Positions 13,893 to 22,441 are shown, counted from the stretch's first letter. The stretch is DNA of 64,000 bases from Corynebacterium lactis (GCF_900519355.1 NZ_ULHE01000002.1:1-64000), one strand, 5' to 3'. Notes: a model not told the origin generated them from the sequence alone. Program-made: numbers and translations.

Positions 13893-14516
13893 GTGGCGGA
13901 AGCGACAACGAGCAAGGGCGCAAAGGGCGGCCGTGCTACCTCGCGTCGGCGGAATCGTCCGAGCCCGAGGGAGCGGCTGCTGTCCTCGGCGACCGAGCTG
14001 TTTACCACGGAGGGCATCCGCGTCGTCGGCATTGACCGAATCCTGCGTGAAGCGGACGTCGCAAAGGCCAGCCTGTACTCCCTGTTCGGGTCCAAGGACA
14101 AGCTGGTCATCGCCTACCTGGAGGACCTCGACGCCAAGTGGCGCGAGGCCTGGGAACAGCGTGTGTCGACGCTGGATACCCCGGCGGAGAAGATCCTGGC
14201 GTTCTTCGACCAGTGCATTGCGGAGCAGCCCGCCATCGATTTCCGCGGCTCTCACTTCCAAAACGCCGCGAGCGAGTACCCGCGCCCGGAGACCGAGACC
14301 GAGCAGGAGATTCGCGAGACAGCCGCGCAGCACCGCGCCTGGGTGTGGCAGCAGCTCCACGCCCTCCTCGGCGAGAATGACTGTACGATGCCATCTGCAC
14401 ACGCCAACATGTTGATGCTCTACCTCGACGGTGGCCTGGCTGGCGCCAAGATGTCGAAGGATCTCAACCCGCTGCAGATGGCCCGCGACCTCGCTCGCGA
14501 TCTTGTGACCAGCTAA
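13893..14516 (+). CDS. TetR family transcriptional regulator
   Basis: A 207-aa regulator. The N-terminal helix-turn-helix domain spans about residues 25-72, with the recognition part in ILREADVAKASLYSLFGSKDKLV, where Y-x-L-F-G-S-K-D is the TetR hallmark. The C-terminal ligand-binding domain has no readable ligand. GTG 13893 was chosen for the GAGG about 7 bases upstream; a TTG at 13809 would overlap the putative operator. The Lys/Arg-rich N-terminal tail is unusual but common in actinobacteria. No efflux gene is adjacent on the same strand, so the targets are unknown; the convergent neighbour is a YidC-like gene. Confidence 0.85.
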   Translation: MAEATTSKGAKGGRATSRRRNRPSPRERLLSSATELFTTEGIRVVGIDRILREADVAKASLYSLFGSKDKLVIAYLEDLDAKWREAWEQRVSTLDTPAEKILAFFDQCIAEQPAIDFRGSHFQNAASEYPRPETETEQEIRETAAQHRAWVWQQLHALLGENDCTMPSAHANMLMLYLDGGLAGAKMSKDLNPLQMARDLARDLVTS

Positions 14517-14537
14517 ATAACTCGAAATTGCTCCCGA

Positions 14538-15887
14538 TTACTCGCGGAAGCGCTTCCACTTCGACGGCTGTTTCTTTGTCGCCTGCCTCAACTTATTCTT
14601 CGCGCCTGAGCCCGCTGACCGCGCCAGATATGATGCAATGAGCAGGGCTCGTGGCGTCGACTGCGCCTTCTGCTGCTTCTTCAGCATTTCTTCGCGCGCC
14701 TTCTGCACCCCCGGGAGATAGGGGACATTTCCGTCGTGAAGCGGAACTCCGCCAGTCAGAGACGGCAGGCTGTCCTGCGCGCCGGGCCGCATTTGGCCGA
14801 CGGCCCACCGAAACTGTGCAATCTTCATCGCCTGGGCCTGCTCCTGGGCCTTCTTTGCTTGCCGACGCTGCATGCGCTCCGACTTTTCAGCCTCGTAGGC
14901 AGCCTTTGCCTCCTTTGCCCGAAGCGGCGTGAGAATCGAGGTGGCGATCATGCGACGTTTGCTGCGGGCAAGGGATTTCTTCTCACTGCGGGCTTCGTTG
15001 TACTGCTGCTTTTGCAGGTCCTGCATGGCCTTGAAATTGTCCGACAGCGGATAGTTCTTTTCTATGTAGCGCGTTAGGTAGAGGTTTTGAGAGAGGGTCC
15101 AAAAGTTATTGAAAACCCAGTAGATAATAAGTGCGACAGCGGTAGGGCCGACGAAACCAAAAAAGAGAATCGAAAAAGGCGCAAAGATAATCATTGCCAA
15201 CATGAATCGGCTCAAGAAGACCGATACTCGATTGGAATAATCGAGAGTCCTGGCAAGCCTTCTTGACGAGATAACGATGTTTAACCCAGTAAAGATCGCG
15301 GCTGCAACAATAGCGGGCGCAACGACTCGGAAAAGGTCGCTGTAGGTGATCCCCAGTGCGACAAAACGGTCCGCGCGCATATTGAGGTATGCGGGCAGGG
15401 GCTGGCCGAAAAAGGTGGCTTTGAGGAATTGTGACACTTCCTCCCGGCTAATGAATCCGACGCCGTGTGTGGCTGGCTGCCCCGGAGCGGCCGCAGAGAG
15501 AAGCATCTGTCGCAGCATCGATACCAGGCCCATAATCACGGGAATCTGCACCAGGGCTGGGACGAGGAGCGTGGAGGTCTTCACTCCCTGATTCTCACGC
15601 AATTGCTTGCTAGCGAAATTTGCATAGGTGGGTGCGCTGGGGTCGATATGGCGCGAGTAATAATCCCGGATTTCCAATAGTCGCGGGCGGAGGTTCGCCG
15701 ACTTTCGGTTGGAAATGAACTGCTGGAACGCGAAATACAAAATTGAAGAGCGAATCGTAATGACCAGCAGTAAGACAGAAAGCGTCCACGAGAGGGACGC
15801 TGGAAGGTGAAGCACCTGCGCTAGCAGCAGGTGCCACAGCTTGAGAACCAAGGAGACCAGGTAGACCAAAGGCTCAAGGATTACCAC
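14538..15887 (-). CDS. YidC/Oxa1/Alb3-family membrane insertase paralogue
   Basis: A 449-aa insertase that inserts and folds membrane proteins. It lacks the large P1 domain, like Gram-positive YidC. The five-TM core spans about residues 5-290. The catalytic-groove Arg is in TIRSSILY near residue 46, and the FNNFWTLSQNLYLTRYIEKNYP end of the core is typical. A 150-residue, Lys/Arg- and Gln-rich tail follows and could contact ribosomes. It follows lsr2 by 24 bases with GGAGG 8 bases before its GTG start, so they are probably co-transcribed. Corynebacteria normally keep a main yidC by rnpA, so this is probably a second copy. Copy 14857-14867 of the 11-mer is antisense here and encodes RRQA. Confidence 0.85.
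   Translation of the reverse strand: MVILEPLVYLVSLVLKLWHLLLAQVLHLPASLSWTLSVLLLVITIRSSILYFAFQQFISNRKSANLRPRLLEIRDYYSRHIDPSAPTYANFASKQLRENQGVKTSTLLVPALVQIPVIMGLVSMLRQMLLSAAAPGQPATHGVGFISREEVSQFLKATFFGQPLPAYLNMRADRFVALGITYSDLFRVVAPAIVAAAIFTGLNIVISSRRLARTLDYSNRVSVFLSRFMLAMIIFAPFSILFFGFVGPTAVALIIYWVFNNFWTLSQNLYLTRYIEKNYPLSDNFKAMQDLQKQQYNEARSEKKSLARSKRRMIATSILTPLRAKEAKAAYEAEKSERMQRRQAKKAQEQAQAMKIAQFRWAVGQMRPGAQDSLPSLTGGVPLHDGNVPYLPGVQKAREEMLKKQQKAQSTPRALLIASYLARSAGSGAKNKLRQATKKQPSKWKRFRE
14857..14867 (+). repeat. 11-mer repeat copy
   Basis: Exact copy; antisense to the yidC paralogue, whose codons there read RRQA. Confidence 0.9.
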
Positions 15888-15911
15888 CCGATCGACCTCC
15901 GTGGGTAGGGG

Positions 15912-16262
15912 CTAAGCGTTTTCGTACGCTTCGATAATAGCCTTGGGGAGTGCGCCACGATCGGCGACCTCAATGCCCTGCTCGCGGGCCCACTCGCGGA
16001 TCTTTCGATTGCGCTCGCGGGAATGTGCGGCATTCGGGTTGGACGAGCCCTTCTTGCGCGGTGCAGTGACCGTCTCATGGTCAATGGTGGCCTTGGCGAG
16101 GTACGGCTCCAGCGTAGCTTCGAATTTTTCCGCATTGTCCAGCGAAAGGTCGAGGACGTAATTCTTACCGCGGAAGGAAAAGCGGACCACGCGGTGATTC
16201 TTCTCGTCTAGCGGGGTGCCATCAAGGTCATCAATGTACTGAATAAATTCGCGACGTGCCAT
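15912..16262 (-). CDS. lsr2: Lsr2-family nucleoid-associated protein with altered DNA-binding motif
   Basis: A 116-aa H-NS-like xenogeneic silencer. The N-terminal oligomerisation domain (MARREFIQYIDDLDGT... about 1-60), a basic linker and the C-terminal REWAREQGIEVADRG module (about 80-116) align with Lsr2. The family's minor-groove-binding RGR motif reads R-G-A here (DRGALP). The distal Arg is replaced, which in known Lsr2 proteins would be expected to weaken AT-rich DNA binding. ATG 16262 has GGAG 4 bases before it. A likely promoter is TGGACA / TATACT on the minus strand (16291-16320). The yidC paralogue is immediately downstream. The protein may silence islands such as the one at 35-42 kb. 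Confidence 0.85.
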   Translation of the reverse strand: MARREFIQYIDDLDGTPLDEKNHRVVRFSFRGKNYVLDLSLDNAEKFEATLEPYLAKATIDHETVTAPRKKGSSNPNAAHSRERNRKIREWAREQGIEVADRGALPKAIIEAYENA

Positions 16263-16290
16263 GATTCTCCAATCAATTTTCTTCCATCGC

Positions 16291-16320
16291 AGTATATGCA
16301 CGATTTCCATTAAATGTCCA
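16291..16320 (-). promoter_or_regulatory. Putative lsr2 promoter
   Basis: Read on the minus strand: TGGACA (16315-16320), 18 bases, then TATACT (16291-16296), about 28 bases before the lsr2 ATG. Confidence 0.5.
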
Positions 16321-16400
16321 AAGTATGAATAACGGTTCGTGTTGTAAGAGGACAAGGTAGGAAATTACTACGTTTTTCCTGTTTGAAAGCTGAGGAAATA

Positions 16401-16435
16401 GAAAAAGGCCGACACAAGGATCCTTGTGTCGGCCT
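16401..16435 (-). terminator. Rho-independent terminator of the phoD-like gene
   Basis: A perfect 30-base palindrome, 16406-16435, centred on GGATCC (arm AGGCCGACACAAGGA). On the minus strand it is followed by TTTTTC. It lies about 190 bases downstream of the phoD stop. Confidence 0.85.
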
Positions 16436-16627
16436 GCAGCACATTGGTTGAGCTCCGGGCATTCCATTTCGTCAGCATGGAGCTCAGATATGCGATTCGA
16501 GGGAGATATTGGGCCCCGTGACTGAGCAGGGACCCCGAATGTGGATTGGAAAAAAATGCTTTCCAGCATCGCGCATTAGCGCGTTTCTGGTGCACTGGAG
16601 GTGTATTACCTGTGCGCTTTTGGTGTG

Positions 16628-18451
16628 CTATTGGACGCGGGACATACCTTTACCGCGCTCGCCACGGTAGACGGCGCGGGTGTAGAGTTCCTGGTCCGGG
16701 ATCTCCTTGACTTCTACCAGGCGGTATTCGGCGGTGATGTCGTCACGGCCGACATAAACTGCGGCGTAGCCGTGGCGGTCGAATTCTAGGTATTGCACGT
16801 AGCGATTAGCGCCTTGAATGGCGGCGGTCGCGGTCAGCGAGATCGGGTTGTCCTGCGGCATGAGGACGATGTCGTCGATATTCGATGCGCTGACGGAGGA
16901 GCACACGATTTCCATCGCAGCGATGCCGTCGTTGGGGTAGCGGCCCGGAACACGCGGCACGTTGCATGCCCACGAACTGTGGATATCGCCGGTGAGGAAC
17001 ACGACGTTGTCGTACCCCTCGTCCTCCATGATCTTCATGAGGCGGCGACGCTCGGCGGCGTATCCGTCCCACTGGTCCGCGTTGTAGGGCAGGCCGTCCT
17101 GCGGCATACCGAGAAGCTCGGTGACCGCACGGGTCGCCTCCGGATCCATCGGCGGAATCAGCACGGGCGTAAACATGACGGAGTTGCCGACCAGGCGCCA
17201 CTTGGCAGAGGAGCTGGCCCACTGGTCTCGCAGGAATTGGAACTGCTCGGAGCCGAGCATGGTGCGACTATCGTCGTCGACCGCACGCAGGTTCTTGAAC
17301 TCCGGTGCCTTGTCCCTGTATGTACGCAGGTCCAGCATGGTGATGTCGGCGAGGTCGCCGTATCGGAAATTGCGGTAGAGATGGCCACCCTCGGAGAACT
17401 TGACGGCGCGAACCGGTAGCCACTCCAGGTAGGCCTGAATAGCGGCCTCGCGGCGTGCTGCGAAATCGCCCTCCTTGGCGGGGTCGTGGTTCTCAGCTCC
17501 GTCGCGGTACGTATCGTTCGCAACCTCGTGATCGTCCCAGGTAACAATCCACGGCTTCTTGCGATGAGCTTCCTGCAAATCCGGGTCCGTGTGATAGGTG
17601 GCGTAGCGCAGGCGATAATCGGCCAGCGTCACGGTCTCGTGTGCCGGCAGGTGGTCGCGCACCGGCCCCTTACCGGAGTACCCTCCGCGCTCGTACTCGT
17701 AGATGTAGTCACCGACGCACATGATGACGTCGATCTTGTCGTTGGTGGCCATATCGCGGTAGGCGGAGAAGTACCCGCTCTCCCAGTTGGCGCAGGAGGT
17801 CAGTGCGATGCCGAGGTGCTCCGGCGCGGAATTTACCGGCGGGGCCGTGCGAGTGTGGCCGATCGGTGAGATTTCGCCGGCGTGATCGCCGTCCGTGACG
17901 GTGAAGCGGTAGAAGTAATAGGAATCGGCGGAGAGGCCCTTGACGTCTACCTTCACCGTGTTGTCGGAAGCTGGGTCCGTGCGAAGCGAACCGGACGCGA
18001 CGATGCTACCGAAGCCCTCGTCGGTTGCAACGTCCCACTTCACCCCGACGGGTCGGCCCTGATTGGAGCCGGCGGTATCGCCGGGGTGCGAGGAAACACG
18101 GGTCCAAATAATCACCGAATCCGGCAGCGGGTCGCCGGATGCGACGCCGTGCTGGAAGACGCGGAACTCGGGTGCAGGCTGGCTCTCCGGAACCTGCGGG
18201 AATCCCGGGCTAACGATCCCGAAGGACTGTGCAGCCGCGATCTTTGCGGACGCGATGCCCATGGCGCCGATGGTGGCGCCCGTCGCACCGGCGCGCAAGA
18301 CAGCGCGACGCGAGGGGGCATAAGGGCGAGCAGCCCCTACCAAAGACTCAGCAGGAGAGTCCGTCGAAGGGTTAAGCGAAGGAGCGGAATCTCCCTCTGA
18401 AGCATGAAGCTCGTTGCTTTGGCGGTGATCTGAGTTCTTGGGAAACGGCAT
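16628..18451 (-). CDS. PhoD-family alkaline phosphatase (Tat-exported)
   Basis: A 607-aa secreted metallophosphoesterase/phosphodiesterase. The N-terminus carries a twin-arginine signal (PSRRAVLRAG near residues 48-57, then an Ala-rich core). The PhoD N-domain (FQHGVASGDPLPDSVIIWTR) and a metallophosphatase domain follow. Metal-binding motifs are visible: CVGDYIYEY, WDDHEVANDT and LTGDIHSSW. The expected role is release of phosphate from phosphodiesters or teichoic-acid-like polymers outside the cell. ATG 18451 was chosen; GTG 18457 is in frame two codons earlier, and neither has a Shine-Dalgarno. The long N-region before the RR motif is unusual. It is monocistronic, between two clear terminators. 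Confidence 0.9.
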   Translation of the reverse strand: MPFPKNSDHRQSNELHASEGDSAPSLNPSTDSPAESLVGAARPYAPSRRAVLRAGATGATIGAMGIASAKIAAAQSFGIVSPGFPQVPESQPAPEFRVFQHGVASGDPLPDSVIIWTRVSSHPGDTAGSNQGRPVGVKWDVATDEGFGSIVASGSLRTDPASDNTVKVDVKGLSADSYYFYRFTVTDGDHAGEISPIGHTRTAPPVNSAPEHLGIALTSCANWESGYFSAYRDMATNDKIDVIMCVGDYIYEYERGGYSGKGPVRDHLPAHETVTLADYRLRYATYHTDPDLQEAHRKKPWIVTWDDHEVANDTYRDGAENHDPAKEGDFAARREAAIQAYLEWLPVRAVKFSEGGHLYRNFRYGDLADITMLDLRTYRDKAPEFKNLRAVDDDSRTMLGSEQFQFLRDQWASSSAKWRLVGNSVMFTPVLIPPMDPEATRAVTELLGMPQDGLPYNADQWDGYAAERRRLMKIMEDEGYDNVVFLTGDIHSSWACNVPRVPGRYPNDGIAAMEIVCSSVSASNIDDIVLMPQDNPISLTATAAIQGANRYVQYLEFDRHGYAAVYVGRDDITAEYRLVEVKEIPDQELYTRAVYRGERGKGMSRVQ

Positions 18452-18514
18452 ACGCACAATTACAAAACGAAAAAACGTGTAGTGCTAGTTGAAACCCAAA
18501 AATACGATAAAAAT

Positions 18515-18541
18515 GGGGTAATTTCCTGTGGAAATTACCCC
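18515..18541 (-). terminator. Rho-independent terminator of the lysine-rich protein gene
   Basis: A perfect 12-bp stem, GGGGTAATTTCC (18515-18526) with GGAAATTACCCC (18530-18541), and a TGT loop. On the minus strand it is followed by ATTTTTAT. It ends the gene whose stop is at 18608. Confidence 0.85.
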
Positions 18542-18607
18542 TTTGGGTGGTGCTAGACGTGTTTTCCGGCACCTACCCGGCTACTGGTACGCGCAACCCG
18601 GCTACTG

Positions 18608-19388
18608 CTATACGCCCAGCGTCGAAACAATCTGGCGGTCGAGCCCGTCGAGCTCGGCAGTCAGGGACTGGTGTGCTCGACGACGCTGATCCGGCGTCAT
18701 CTTCTCGGCGGAGGCAATCGCGTCCTCCATGACATCGAGCCTGGAATTCGCGTCCTTAATGAACCCATCGGTGCCGACGCGGTTGCTGCGCCCGAGCTCC
18801 TTGAGGGACTTCCGGGTTGCCTCAATGCGGGCACGCAGCGGGGCGCCGTAGCCCTGGTAGCGCGCGACATCGCTACCCGAGACACCGTACTTCTTCGCCT
18901 CAACCTCCTGGTTGCGACGCTGAACAGCGGTAATGGTGCGGTATGCCAGCGGTACGAGGACTGGGACCAGCAGGCGTCCGCCACCGATCCAGGACTTTGC
19001 CTTGTCCTTGGTGAAGCCCTGCGAGCGCTGCTGCTCGAGGATCTTCTCCGCCATCTTCATTTGGTAACGCTGCTTGGCGGCCAGCGCCTTCTTCTCGTCC
19101 TTCGCACGGGACTTGCGCAGCTTCTCCGCGCGGCTTGAGGGCGCGGTTATCCAGCTTGAGCTCCTTCTTATTCAGTTTCTCAACCCTACGGACCTCATCG
19201 GAGGCTGCCTTGAGCTCTAGCTTGTGCTGGTGCTTCTGTTCGCGCTTGGCGGCCTTAACCTCGGCCTTCTGTGCCTTGCGCTTCAGCTTGGCGTTCTGAC
19301 GCGCTTCCTCCCTGGCCTTGGCCTTGGCGGCCTTAACCAGCTTGGCGGCTTCACGCCGACGCTCACGAAATTCACCCAAGAAGCTCAT
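18608..19388 (-). pseudogene. Lysine-rich conserved actinobacterial protein (DUF6474-like), frameshifted
   Basis: The N-terminal part (19388 to about 19130) reads MSFLGEFRERRREAAKLV followed by about 70 Lys/Ala/Arg-rich residues. The matching C-terminal part (about 19127 to 18608) continues in another frame as AEKLRKSRAKDEKKAL..., then GGGRLLVPVLVPLAYRT (one hydrophobic segment) and a helical end. One extra base in the CCGCGCGG run at about 19128-19133 separates them; removing it gives a single protein of roughly 260 aa. The family assignment is from the look of the sequence (charged coiled coil, then one TM-like segment, then a helical tail) and is tentative. Either a real disruption or a consensus error is possible. 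Two copies of CAGTAGCCGGGT follow its stop (minus strand). Confidence 0.65.
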
Positions 19389-19512
19389 TTTTTCCTTCGC
19401 TCAGTTACTCGCGTAGTGTGCTCGCGGACACGGTGGCGCTCGTGCCTCACCGGGTCGCACTGCTTTCTCGCCCAGCTTAACGTGAAACTTACGCCCAAGT
19501 GGCGTTACGCTA

Positions 19513-19527
19513 ATTCACATTGTGAAT
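19513..19527. promoter_or_regulatory. Perfect palindrome over the nuclease start codon
   Basis: ATTCACA-T-TGTGAAT, a 7-1-7 perfect inverted repeat overlapping the GTG start at 19522. A possible operator; the -10-like TACGCT (19506-19511) is just upstream. Confidence 0.4.
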
Positions 19528-21333
19528 GATGAACTTTCCCGTCCGGTCCTGCGGAGCGCTGACCTTATCGGATGCCGCTATCGCCTCAGCCTCGATATCC
19601 AGGCCGGGCGCACATATCTACAGGAAGCGGCCACCGCGTCCTCCGGCTCACGTTGTGCGTCCGGGCATGGCCCGGCTTCCCGTCGCTTGCCGACGGCCCT
19701 TGCCTCCATACCGGGCCTCTACTGGGTGGCCCCGGGCCCGGATGCGCAGCTCGACACCCTGGAAGCGCTAGCCCGCGGTGAAAACGTCATCGCCGGAGCG
19801 GTCCTTGCGCACCAGCGCCCCGGTGGCAGCGGCGTCTATGCGGGGATCGATGAAGTGTGCACGCCGGACCTCCTCGTCAAGATTGACGACGCGCCGAGTT
19901 CTCCGTCACCGACCTACATGCCGGTGTTGGTGGTGACCCGCCACCTGCTGTCCAGCCCGAGGCCCGCAAAGAAGCAAGGCAGGCCGTCGGCACACGCGAT
20001 AGCGGAGTCGGTGCGAGCGCGACTGCTGTCGGTGGAGCGCCTGGGGCGAGATGGGGTACTCGGGCGGACGGTCCGAGACGCGCTCGTAGACGTCACGGAC
20101 AGGAAACTACGGCACCACGGCCCCGACGCGGTGGCGCTGGGGCAGGCGGCGGCGCTGCTGCATAGGCTCGGCGTTTCGAGTGGGCTGGTCGGAGCGATCA
20201 GCGCGTCGGGGATGGGCCTGGATACGCGCAATATTGTGGTGGCGACGGAGGGCTCGCGGGTGGCGTCGTACCGCATGGCCCTGCGGGACGCGCGGGACGC
20301 GGTGGCGGCGACACTGCACAGGCAGGCGCAGCCCCCGACGCGATGGCAGGTGGGGCAGTGGCCACTGGCACCTCGGCGTATCCGCGAGTGCAAGAGCTGT
20401 CGCTACCAGGACGAATGCATGGGGGAGCTCGCCCGCGCCGACGATATTTCGCTGCTGCTGCCGGGGGATAAGTCGCAGGTTCTGCGGGAGTCGGGAATCG
20501 ATACGGTGACCGCCCTCGCACGCGCCGACGAGTCCACCCCGGGCGCAGGGGCGGAGCAGCGGTGGCTCGCCCGCGCTCGCATCGCCGGCGTGGAGGCGCT
20601 GCGCAAGGTGGCACGGACCTCCGCCCCGCGAGCCGACGTGGAGATGGATATCGACATGGAGGCGTATCCCACCGACGGCGCTTATCTGTGGGGAACGTGG
20701 GTCCCTGGCGAGGACTACCGAGGCTTTGTGACGTGGCAAGAGCCGGGCGAGGACGGCCTCGGCGGGGAGGCGGAGGCCAAGAATTTTGCCCTGTTCTGGG
20801 AGTACCTGCGGGAGCGTCGCGAGGCCGCCGCGGCCGAAGGGAAGAGTTTCCGCGCGTACTGCTGGGCTGCCGAGGGCGAGAACTACTGGCTGAGGAAAAC
20901 CGCGGTGCGCTTCGGTGGGCGAGAGTTCGCCGACGAGGAAACCAACAGCATCGTGGCCGTCCCGACGAAGCAGGAGGTCGACGAGTTTATCGGCTCCGAC
21001 CAGTGGGTTGACATGCTGAAGGTAACGCGACGCCAGATCCTCTCGCCCGTGGGCATGGGGCTCAAAGTTGTTGCCCCGTGGGCGGGGTTCCACTGGCGCG
21101 ATGCCGACGTCGACGGTGAGGCATCCCTGGATCTCTACCGCATCGCGACGGGAACTGATCTCGAGTACGTCAGCGAACCGGCCTTTGCGGGGCTCAGCGC
21201 GGAGGACGCGCGGGCGATGCTGCTGCGCTACAACGGCGACGACTGCCGCTCCGTCGCGCACGTGCGGGACTGGCTGGACAGCGGCCGGGCTACCGCCGAG
21301 GTTCCCCACGGCGAGGACCTGCCCATCCCCTAA
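19522..21333 (+). CDS. TM0106-family RecB-like nuclease
   Basis: A 603-aa protein resembling the TM0106 RecB-like nuclease family. The N-terminal half holds a PD-(D/E)xK-like nuclease region. The cluster CKSCRYQDEC near residues 295-304 resembles the Cys motif following the RecB nuclease fold. The C-terminal third starts with EMDIDMEAYPTDGAYLWGTW, has RNase-H-like (DEDD-type) features, and ends with YNGDDCRSVAHVRDWL. The role is probably DNA/RNA processing; substrate unknown. GTG 19522 lies within a perfect palindrome and has no Shine-Dalgarno. The 11-mer copy 19685-19695 encodes RLPTA in a non-conserved linker that looks inserted (about residues 40-60). It overlaps nothing and is convergent with the crotonase gene. 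Confidence 0.8.
   Translation: MNDELSRPVLRSADLIGCRYRLSLDIQAGRTYLQEAATASSGSRCASGHGPASRRLPTALASIPGLYWVAPGPDAQLDTLEALARGENVIAGAVLAHQRPGGSGVYAGIDEVCTPDLLVKIDDAPSSPSPTYMPVLVVTRHLLSSPRPAKKQGRPSAHAIAESVRARLLSVERLGRDGVLGRTVRDALVDVTDRKLRHHGPDAVALGQAAALLHRLGVSSGLVGAISASGMGLDTRNIVVATEGSRVASYRMALRDARDAVAATLHRQAQPPTRWQVGQWPLAPRRIRECKSCRYQDECMGELARADDISLLLPGDKSQVLRESGIDTVTALARADESTPGAGAEQRWLARARIAGVEALRKVARTSAPRADVEMDIDMEAYPTDGAYLWGTWVPGEDYRGFVTWQEPGEDGLGGEAEAKNFALFWEYLRERREAAAAEGKSFRAYCWAAEGENYWLRKTAVRFGGREFADEETNSIVAVPTKQEVDEFIGSDQWVDMLKVTRRQILSPVGMGLKVVAPWAGFHWRDADVDGEASLDLYRIATGTDLEYVSEPAFAGLSAEDARAMLLRYNGDDCRSVAHVRDWLDSGRATAEVPHGEDLPIP
19685..19695 (+). repeat. 11-mer repeat copy
   Basis: Exact copy; encodes RLPTA in the RecB-like nuclease. 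Confidence 0.9.
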
Positions 21334-21339
21334 ACGCTC

Positions 21340-21434
21340 GCTAGCGCAGCCAGGTGCCGCGCCGGGCGCTGTGCCGCTTGTTCGCCCGCTCGCCGTCCCC
21401 TGCCTGCTAACGCAGCCAGGTGCCGCGCCGGGCG
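21340..21434. repeat. Direct repeat of the crotonase gene 3' end
   Basis: A 24-base exact direct repeat at 21345-21368 and 21411-21434 (29 bases with one mismatch if GCTAR is included). The right copy encodes the crotonase C-terminus RRGTWLR plus its TAG stop. The left copy repeats the same codons and stop just downstream of the gene. Confidence 0.9.
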
Positions 21435-22360
21435 AAGTCCGCCTTGGTTTTCTTCATCGCGGCCTTGCGGATGATCGCCGTGTTCTTCTTCGCCAGCAGC
21501 ACGAGCTGCCGGGCGCGTTCCCGGCGGAACGTCGTCCGTGGGGAGGCGTGGACATCACGGAAGAGGAGCTTCGTCGCAGCGAGTTGGTCCGGCGACCGCG
21601 TCGCCAGCTCCGCCAGGCGCCGCCGGGCCTCGGACAGAGCGGCGTCGACCGAGTTTGTGCCTCCCTCCGCGCCCGCAACCCACGTGGCCAGGCCAATCTT
21701 TTCGGCCTCGGCGCCGGAGAGCTCCTCGCCGGACATGGTCAGCCACTTCGCGGCATCCGGGGCGACCTCGTCGCAGATGGTGCGCATGCCACTCATATCG
21801 GGGATCAGGCCCCACTTCGTCTCCAGGATCGACCACTTCGCGTCCGGCGTGGTAATCCGGAAGTCCGCGCCCAGCGCCAACTGCAGACCGCCTCCGTAGC
21901 AGTGCCCCTGCACCACTGCGATGACCGGCACCGGCAGTCGCCGCCAGTCCCAGCAGGCCCGCTGGAACAGATTGGTGCCGTGAATATCGGGAATGAAGCC
22001 GGTTACGATACGCGAGGGCTTCGCAAACGCCGAGGCGAAATCCAGGCCGGTGCAAAACGACGGCCCCTCGCCGCGCAGAATCACGCCACGCAGGTCGCGG
22101 TCGCGGGCGAGTTCGCGCGCAACCCTCGACAGTTCCTGAAGCATCGGCAGCGTCAGCCCATTGATCTTGTCGGCGCGATCCAGCGAGACAATCGCAATCT
22201 TCGCGCCCTCGCTCTCGCCACCGCTTGCCGACGCCCCCACGCCCCTAGCCTTTCCCGTTGCGGGGGAAGCCGGGGCGTTAGGGTGGGCGTCGGCAAGCAG
22301 GTGCTCGAAGCGGACGGTGATGTGGGTGGCGACGTCGGTGGTGCGGGGGCGGGTGCTCAT
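21407..22360 (-). CDS. Enoyl-CoA hydratase/isomerase (crotonase) family protein
   Basis: A 317-aa crotonase-fold enzyme, probably acting on an acyl-CoA. The oxyanion-hole segment HCYGGGLQLALGADFRI and the ILETKWGLIPDMSGM segment are clear, and GLDFASAF provides the first oxyanion loop. Which reaction it catalyses (hydratase, isomerase or other) cannot be told. The start is ATG 22360. Between the first strand (VRFEH) and KIAIVSLDR is an insert of about 32 low-complexity residues rich in Ala, Gly and Ser. It is encoded by DNA carrying two 11-mer copies in opposite orientation (22223-22233 and 22288-22298). Normal crotonases have a tight turn there. The 3' end of the gene is duplicated downstream. 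Confidence 0.85.
   Translation of the reverse strand: MSTRPRTTDVATHITVRFEHLLADAHPNAPASPATGKARGVGASASGGESEGAKIAIVSLDRADKINGLTLPMLQELSRVARELARDRDLRGVILRGEGPSFCTGLDFASAFAKPSRIVTGFIPDIHGTNLFQRACWDWRRLPVPVIAVVQGHCYGGGLQLALGADFRITTPDAKWSILETKWGLIPDMSGMRTICDEVAPDAAKWLTMSGEELSGAEAEKIGLATWVAGAEGGTNSVDAALSEARRRLAELATRSPDQLAATKLLFRDVHASPRTTFRRERARQLVLLAKKNTAIIRKAAMKKTKADFARRGTWLR
22223..22298. repeat. Inverted pair of the 11-mer repeat inside the crotonase gene
   Basis: GCTTGCCGACG at 22223-22233 and its reverse complement at 22288-22298 face each other. The homology extends inwards for several bases (GCCGACGCCC on both arms, then similar CCCC/ACG words). The unit encodes a Gly/Ala/Ser-rich in-frame insert. 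Confidence 0.85.
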
Positions 22361-22405
22361 GGGCACCAACGCTAGGGCACCCGGTGGCTACGGTGGGTGA
22401 AAACA

Positions 22406-22441
22406 GCAAAAACCGACCCTCGGGTTCCCCCGAGGATCGGT
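22406..22441 (-). terminator. Rho-independent terminator of sodA
   Basis: CCGACCCTCGGG pairs with CCCGAGGATCGG (one mismatch region). On the minus strand it is followed by TTTTTGC. It lies downstream of sodA and upstream of the crotonase start. Confidence 0.75.
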
